A stretch of DNA of 64,000 bases from Cupriavidus taiwanensis (GTDB taxonomy: Bacteria > Pseudomonadota > Gammaproteobacteria > Burkholderiales > Burkholderiaceae), in the NCBI RefSeq assembly GCF_900250075.1, contig NZ_LT977070.1, positions 1,619,634 through 1,683,633 on the forward strand, read 5' to 3'. The notes under the pieces are model-generated. The model was not told the origin of the DNA and ran no database searches. It worked only from the letters and a program-made list of their open reading frames with translations. The position numbers were made by a program, and so were the translations under genes. This document shows, piece by piece, positions 62,260 to 64,000 of the stretch; positions within the stretch are counted from its first letter, which is position 1; each line of letters opens with the position of its first letter.

Positions 62260-64000
62260 TTAAGGAATGGCAGGGGGAGTGGCAGGGGGAGTGGCAGGGA
62301 AACCGGAAACCAGCCGGCGCGTCTGGCGCTCGCCGGCCAGGGCAAAGTTGGCCACCGCAACGCGGCGCCAGTCGCGCGCGATGACATGCATCGGCACGCG
62401 CGCGCTCAGTTCGGCAAATGTTGCCGGCGACAGCAGCGCGACGGCGCGCGGGCCATGCTGCCAGGCGTCGACGAAGGCATCGACGGTCGGCAGCCATTTC
62501 TGCGGCTCCTGCGCGGTGCCGAAGGCCAGCTCGTCGGCCTGCGCCACCATGGTCAGCGGATGGCGCAGGTAGAACGGCAGCGTGTGATCGAGCATGCCGA
62601 CACCGTACAGCGGCATGCCGGGCCGCAGCACGCGCCCGATCGGCGCAACCAGGTCGATGCCGGAGGCGGCCCGGCCGATGGCTTCGTGGCCGAGCAACGC
62701 GACCGAAAACGCCAGCAGCATGCCGAACGCATAGCCCGTGACGCTGGCCATGCGCCCGTGGCGCCGAAGCAGCCACAAGGCCGCGGCGGCACTGGCCATC
62801 ACCAGCGCGCAAGCCAGCGCCGCCCAGATCGCGTAGTGGCGGTACAGCGCATTGGGCGTGTTGTTGGCATCGAGGGTGGCCACCACCGGGCTGGCCAGCA
62901 GGCCGATGGCACCGAGGGCCAGCATGGCGCGCACTTGCCGGGTCCAGGCACGCTCGCCGGCGTGCGCCAGCGCCACGCCGCCGAGGATGCCGAGCGCGGG
63001 GAACATCGGCACGATGTAGCCCGGCAGCTTCGAACCCGACAGGCTGAAGAAGCCGAAGATGGCCAGCGCCCACAGGGCCGCCAGCAGCGCGGGCTGGAAC
63101 GGCAGGTGATTGCCGGCTGTGTGCGCCACGCCGGCGCGCTGCGTGACCGCGCGCACCATGCCTGGCAGCAGGCCCAGCCATGGCAGGAAGCCGCCGGCCA
63201 GCAGCGGCACGAAGTACCACGGTGCGCCGGTGCGCGCGTGCGCCGTCGAGGTATAGCGCTGCCAGTGCTCGTGGATGAAGAAGAAGCGCAGGAATTCCGG
63301 ATTGCGCCGTGCTACCAGCCAGTACCACGGCACCGCCACCAGCAGCATCAGCGCGATCCCGGTAGGCGCATGCAGGCGTCGCCACAGGGCCAGGTCGCGC
63401 GTCACGGCGGTGTAGAGCACCAGCACCAGGCCCGGCAGCGCCACGCCGACCAGCCCCTTGGTCAGCACCGCCACGCCCATGGCCACCCAGCACGCCAGCA
63501 TCCAGCGGCAGCGCGCGGCTGGCGTCGCCGCCGGATGCTGCGCCAGCAGCAGGCTGGCCAGCACGCAGGCCATGGCGCCGGACAGCGTCATGTCGAGCGT
63601 GTTGAAATGCGCCGCGATATTCCACATCGGCGCACTGGCCAGCACCAGCCCGGCCATCAGCCCGGCGCGCGCGCCGAACCAGCGCGCGGCCGCGAGCATC
63701 GATACCCCAAGCCCCGCGGCCCCGGCCAGCGCCACGCACAGCCGCGCCTGCCAGTCGCCGATGCCGAACAGCGCATACGACACCGCTGTCATCCACATGT
63801 GGAACGGCGGCTTTTCAAAGTACTTCAGGCCGTCGTAGCGGATCGTGACCCAGTCGCCGCTGCGCAGCATCTCGCGCGCGATCTCGGCATAGCGGCCTTC
63901 GTCGGGACCCAGCAGGTGGCGCATGCCGAGCGTGCCGAACCACAGCAGCGCGAAGGCCAGCACCACCAGCATCGGCACCACTGGCATCGCGGCAGCGCGC
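62260..64000 (-). CDS. ArnT-like/PMT-family lipid glycosyltransferase (possibly 5'-truncated by window edge)
   Basis: At least 575 residues with about 12 membrane segments. The first periplasmic loop carries the acidic GPDEGRYAEIAREMLRSGDWV motif and KPPFHMW of the ArnT/PMT (GT83) family, whose members move an aminoarabinose or other sugar from undecaprenyl phosphate to lipid A. An ATG at 63987 exists, but the frame is open to the window edge and the membrane segment begins almost at once, so the true start may lie outside. The C terminus ends in Thr-Pro-Pro-Ala repeats encoded by a tandem DNA repeat. It is co-directional with the epimerase gene. Confidence 0.87.
   Translation of the reverse strand, partial: RAAAMPVVPMLVVLAFALLWFGTLGMRHLLGPDEGRYAEIAREMLRSGDWVTIRYDGLKYFEKPPFHMWMTAVSYALFGIGDWQARLCVALAGAAGLGVSMLAAARWFGARAGLMAGLVLASAPMWNIAAHFNTLDMTLSGAMACVLASLLLAQHPAATPAARCRWMLACWVAMGVAVLTKGLVGVALPGLVLVLYTAVTRDLALWRRLHAPTGIALMLLVAVPWYWLVARRNPEFLRFFFIHEHWQRYTSTAHARTGAPWYFVPLLAGGFLPWLGLLPGMVRAVTQRAGVAHTAGNHLPFQPALLAALWALAIFGFFSLSGSKLPGYIVPMFPALGILGGVALAHAGERAWTRQVRAMLALGAIGLLASPVVATLDANNTPNALYRHYAIWAALACALVMASAAAALWLLRRHGRMASVTGYAFGMLLAFSVALLGHEAIGRAASGIDLVAPIGRVLRPGMPLYGVGMLDHTLPFYLRHPLTMVAQADELAFGTAQEPQKWLPTVDAFVDAWQHGPRAVALLSPATFAELSARVPMHVIARDWRRVAVANFALAGERQTRRLVSGFPATPPATPPAIP
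62268..62303. repeat. Tandem 12-bp repeat at the 3' end of the ArnT-like gene
   Basis: TGGCAGGGGGAG at 62268-62279 repeats perfectly at 62280-62291 and partly at 62292-62303. It encodes the ATPP-type C-terminal tail. Copy number is likely to vary between strains by slippage. Confidence 0.75.

Overview
The window is a stretch of a GC-rich betaproteobacterial chromosome, almost certainly Cupriavidus (Ralstonia eutropha group). The strongest pointers are a 192-residue phasin that I recognise as PhaP1 of C. necator, a dihydrolipoamide dehydrogenase with its own N-terminal lipoyl domain (PdhL type), a betaproteobacterial proteasome homologue, and a box (aerobic benzoyl-CoA) cluster. Gene density is high and third codon positions are GC-saturated, so long antisense open frames occur everywhere. 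These are treated as shadows.

Layout. 1-2.8 kb: a LysR regulator and a probable 8-oxoguanine deaminase, bracketed by two copies of a tRNA-Lys 5' region. 3-5.8 kb: a DUF1488 protein, a SulP transporter and a MarR (HpaR-like) regulator. 5.9-9.8 kb: exonuclease III, oligopeptidase A and FolD. 10-14.2 kb: a CbiM-like membrane protein and a PAS sensor kinase/FixJ-type regulator pair. 14.6-21.6 kb: the pyruvate dehydrogenase cluster pdhA, pdhB, proteasome homologue (BPH), pdhL. 22-22.8 kb: phaP1 with a clear sigma70 promoter flanked by two near-identical inverted repeats, the candidate PhaR operators. 22.9-26.1 kb: deacetylase-like hydrolase, DMT exporter, thioesterase, nitroreductase. 26.3-33.4 kb: PBP7-type endopeptidase, an FAD hydroxyacid dehydrogenase with its GntR regulator, an IclR regulator, and lutAB with a small ORF in the place where lutC is often found. 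33.4-34.3 kb: a degenerate, locally AT-rich patch holding a broken Fic-family gene. 34.4-37.3 kb: a TrpXYZ-type ABC transporter. 37.7-41.1 kb: pyrD, the N-end-rule transferases bpt and aat, and a Nudix hydrolase. 41.3-42.6 kb: initiator tRNA and a RES/Xre toxin-antitoxin pair. 42.7-55.8 kb: the benzoate island (boxA, boxB, boxC, boxR, benzoate-CoA ligase, an alpha/beta hydrolase and a five-gene Liv-type ABC transporter). 56-64 kb: kup, a secreted repeat protein, a hydrolase-LuxR fusion, two small heat-shock proteins, and an ArnA-C-like epimerase with an ArnT-like glycosyltransferase that runs off the right edge.

How it fits together. The pdh cluster makes acetyl-CoA, the precursor of polyhydroxybutyrate whose granules PhaP1 coats. 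The sensor/regulator pair diverges from pdhA. The benzoate island encodes uptake, CoA activation, dearomatisation and ring cleavage, with TGCA-bearing repeats at both promoters that suit control by BoxR. The 3,4-dehydroadipyl-CoA semialdehyde dehydrogenase (BoxD) is not in the window. The least conventional items are the proteasome homologue inside the pdh cluster, the secreted protein with four D-x-[FY]-T-[DE]-G-A-R octamers, the hydrolase-LuxR fusion, and the TA operator that overlaps its own start codon.
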